DNA of 7,266 bases, from assembly GCA_947305585.1 (NCBI GenBank), contig CAMZDY010000053.1, positions 1 to 7,266 on the forward strand, read 5' to 3'. The DNA comes from an uncultured Verrucomicrobiota bacterium (lineage in GTDB: Bacteria > Verrucomicrobiota > Kiritimatiellia > RFP12 > UBA1067). The position numbers were made by a program, and so were the translations under genes. Every line of letters begins with the position of its first letter. The stretch's first letter is position 1. Shown piece after piece: positions 5,800 to 7,266 of this stretch. Under the pieces are notes generated by a model. The model was given only the letters and a program-made list of their open reading frames with translations, ran no database searches and was not told where the DNA came from.

Positions 5800-6380
5800 T
5801 ATTTGGTGAACTTGCGGATGGCGTCGTTGACCGCAGACCCCAGCGCCCGCGAAAACGCCTCGGTGAAATTGCCGTCCACCACCACTACCGACTGTTCGCC
5901 CCGGCCCACCGAAACCGTCTGGTGGTCGCGGATCAAAACGAGCTCCACTGCCGTCACGGCCTCCAGCCGCCCTTCGCGACGGCAATCGAGCGCCAGACGA
6001 GTAACCTCCACCTCTACGGCCCAAGGCGTGGAGACCGACGAACTCGCGCCGACCACACCCGCAAACCTGCCGCTCGTCTTCATGGCGTCTTCCACCACGT
6101 TGCGCACCAACTGGGGCGGCGGCGCGGCGAACTGGTTGTAGCTGTCGAACGCGATGGAACCGTTGGGCCGCAACACCGCCAGCCGCGCTCCGTTGTAGGG
6201 CGCGCGCACGTTCACCTGCGCCAGACGCACCGGCACCGACGCCAATTCGTCCCCGATGGGCGAGGCGATCGCCGGTGCTTCGAACTCCATCGTCCAGTTC
6301 ACCGCAGGTTTGGGTGCCGAGCCCAGGCATCCGGCCAGCACTGGCGCCAAAGCCAACGTCATAAGCATATTCTTAACCAT
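5799..6380 (-). CDS. PqiC-like ABC transport auxiliary lipoprotein
   Basis: This is probably the outer-membrane-side lipoprotein of the MCE transporter, resembling PqiC and related ABC auxiliary lipoproteins. It has 193 residues. The signal MVKNMLMTLALAPVLAGC carries lipobox LAGC (Cys18), and Leu at +2 favours the outer membrane under the E. coli rule. The body shows the family pattern: paired strands around VRLAQVNVRAPYNGARLAVL (51-70), SYNQFAAPPPQLVRNVVEDA (80-99), then SGRFAGVV (103-110). The start is set by the promoter: the -10 box ends 10 nt before the ATG at 6380, so longer versions reaching 6419 would begin upstream of the transcript. Met5 or Met7 remain possible starts. No ribosome site fits any of them, suggesting leaderless or near-leaderless translation. 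It is the first gene of the operon and overlaps the permease start by one base. Family assignment is by pattern only. Confidence 0.82.
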   Translation of the reverse strand: MVKNMLMTLALAPVLAGCLGSAPKPAVNWTMEFEAPAIASPIGDELASVPVRLAQVNVRAPYNGARLAVLRPNGSIAFDSYNQFAAPPPQLVRNVVEDAMKTSGRFAGVVGASSSVSTPWAVEVEVTRLALDCRREGRLEAVTAVELVLIRDHQTVSVGRGEQSVVVVDGNFTEAFSRALGSAVNDAIRKFTK

Positions 6381-6390
6381 ATTGTTTAGT

Positions 6391-6419
6391 ATTATATCAT
6401 ATTCCCGGCGGAAAATCAA
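6391..6419 (-). promoter_or_regulatory. Sigma70-type promoter of the lipid-transport operon
   Basis: The -35 box is TTGATT (6419-6414, four of six consensus bases), the spacer is 17 bp, and the -10 box is TATAAT (6396-6391, perfect) preceded by TGA, an extended -10. Transcription should begin near 6384, only about 4 nt before the first ATG of the auxiliary lipoprotein gene. The core matches the sialidase promoter closely. Confidence 0.85.
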
Positions 6420-6440
6420 GCGTTTTCTTGCCGAAACACC

Positions 6441-6472
6441 AAAAACCCTACCCGGGAGCCTAGGCTAGGCTC
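6441..6472 (-). terminator. Possible weak terminator after the Trp-rich gene
   Basis: On the minus strand, GAGCCTA GCC TAGGCTC (6472-6456) forms a seven-pair hairpin with a 3-nt loop about 25 nt after the stop codon. A run of five T (6445-6441) comes ten nt after the stem rather than directly, so this is not a standard intrinsic terminator. An alternative stem, CCTA with TAGG, would end one nt from the T-run but is only four pairs. Confidence 0.4.
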
Positions 6473-6497
6473 AGCGGATCATGGTCAGTAGCAGGTT

Positions 6498-7266
6498 TTA
6501 CCGCCAAACCGGGATGAACAGGAAATCGACGGAGGTAGCGTCGGTTTTCGGATCCGACTCATAGCGGAAGAACCGCCAGAGGAAGGATGTCTTCCGGTAG
6601 CCATCCGGCTTTGAATCGTAGGTAAACCCGGGGAAAACGTCCAGCGAAACCTTGCCGTCCTGCTCCGCCCAATCCCACAATTTCCACAGTACGTTGTGAC
6701 GACGTTCCGCTTTCCCCGTCATCAGATCCGCCTCCCGCTTGTGCCTGTATAGCCACACCAGCATCGACACCTCGCACGTCTCCCGGTCCATTGTCTTCTC
6801 CCGGCTTTCGAAATCGAAATGGGCCCTACGGTTCAGTTCGTATTCGAACACCAAACCATTCCCCCGCTCGATACACCGGCTGAGCACGTAATCGTCCGAC
6901 GCATGGCCGCGCACCGTATCCTCCCAGGCGCACAACAGCAGCCAAGCGGTCCAATTCTTGCTCCATATCATGTCGCCCCGCTTCCTCGTCGACTCCTCCG
7001 GCACGTTCCGCTCCGTGTGCTCCGCGTTCCACGTCATGTTCGTCACCGTCTCCTGCCAGAGCTTGATCTCCTCCGGCAACCTGTCGCCTTCCAAGATCGC
7101 CGCGCTCTCCTCGAAATCCCGCTGCTTGTAATGGAACCATAGCGGAAAAATCCAGCCTCCGCTCTTCTTGCCGCTCGTCACCCCGAAAAACGGCGTGACC
7201 ATCCAGCTCGTGGTCTCGCCTCCATCCTCCACTTCCCTGCCGCCCAAAATCGTCACCAGCGAACCC
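6498..7266 (-). CDS. Trp-rich protein of unknown function, C-terminal part (5' end outside window)
   Basis: The last 255 residues of a longer reading frame are present. The frame stays open to the right edge, so a GTG at 7256 is probably internal and not the true start. The family is not recognised. The part is rich in tryptophan (15 residues) and other aromatics, mixed with many charged residues. Near the right edge SWMVTPFFGVTSG is followed by GGWIFPLW, and the C-terminus SFLWRFFRYESDP is followed by VDFLFIPVWR. These hydrophobic, strand-like pieces ending in FPLW or IPVW look like degenerate repeats, perhaps of an envelope beta-structure, which is inference. No catalytic motif or membrane helix is evident. 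A candidate terminator separates it from the lipid-transport promoter downstream, so it is probably a separate transcription unit. Confidence 0.75.
   Translation of the reverse strand, partial: GSLVTILGGREVEDGGETTSWMVTPFFGVTSGKKSGGWIFPLWFHYKQRDFEESAAILEGDRLPEEIKLWQETVTNMTWNAEHTERNVPEESTRKRGDMIWSKNWTAWLLLCAWEDTVRGHASDDYVLSRCIERGNGLVFEYELNRRAHFDFESREKTMDRETCEVSMLVWLYRHKREADLMTGKAERRHNVLWKLWDWAEQDGKVSLDVFPGFTYDSKPDGYRKTSFLWRFFRYESDPKTDATSVDFLFIPVWR

Noticed and set aside
5021..6330. Long N-terminal extensions of the permease (to 6330) and ATPase (to 5179) frames
   Set aside because: They overlap upstream genes in another frame, add Gly/Arg-rich noise, and the family lengths fit the internal starts at 5799 and 5020.
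1..7266. CRISPR array, transposon ends, toxin-antitoxin or defence genes
   Set aside because: No regularly spaced repeats, transposase motifs or small paired genes were found on reading both strands.

Overview
The window looks like a chromosomal segment of a GC-rich (about 60% by eye), double-membraned bacterium. Every recognisable gene lies on the minus strand, so transcription runs from high to low coordinates. An MCE lipid-transport operon and several lipoproteins imply an outer membrane. A secreted sialidase, an AlaRS of divergent type and sigma70-like promoters in short AT-rich islands would fit a gut-associated member of the PVC group, for example Kiritimatiellae/Verrucomicrobiota. That assignment is inference from gene style, not from any search.

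Layout in transcription order. (1) 7266-6498: the 3' part of a tryptophan-rich protein of unknown function, followed by a hairpin that may be a weak terminator. (2) 6419-3394: a clear promoter (TTGATT, 17 bp, TATAAT) drives a PqiC-like auxiliary lipoprotein, an MlaE-type permease, an MlaF-type ATPase and an MlaD-type MCE protein. All are joined by stop/start overlaps of 1, 13 and 8 nt. A tRNA-Leu(UAA) gene begins 14 nt after the MCE stop codon. (3) 3348 to the left edge: a second promoter (TGGACA, 17 bp, extended TATAAT) drives a secreted GH33-type sialidase, an unknown lipoprotein, a lipoprotein that is almost entirely one charged helix, and alaS, which runs off the window. The first three are joined by 4-nt overlaps and alaS follows after 26 nt.

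The first operon probably encodes one machine. MlaE and MlaF form the inner-membrane ABC core, MlaD is the lipid-binding MCE ring anchored in that membrane, and the auxiliary lipoprotein probably works at the outer-membrane side. The second operon mixes an envelope/nutrient enzyme and two lipoproteins with a translation housekeeping gene, which is unusual.

No mobile element, CRISPR array or defence system was seen. Nothing amounts to a clearly new system. The points most worth a second look are the sialidase-lipoprotein-alaS operon, the two near-identical promoters, the near-leaderless start of the lipid-transport operon, the tRNA attached to its end, and the absence of UUA codons in all nine genes beside a tRNA that reads UUA.
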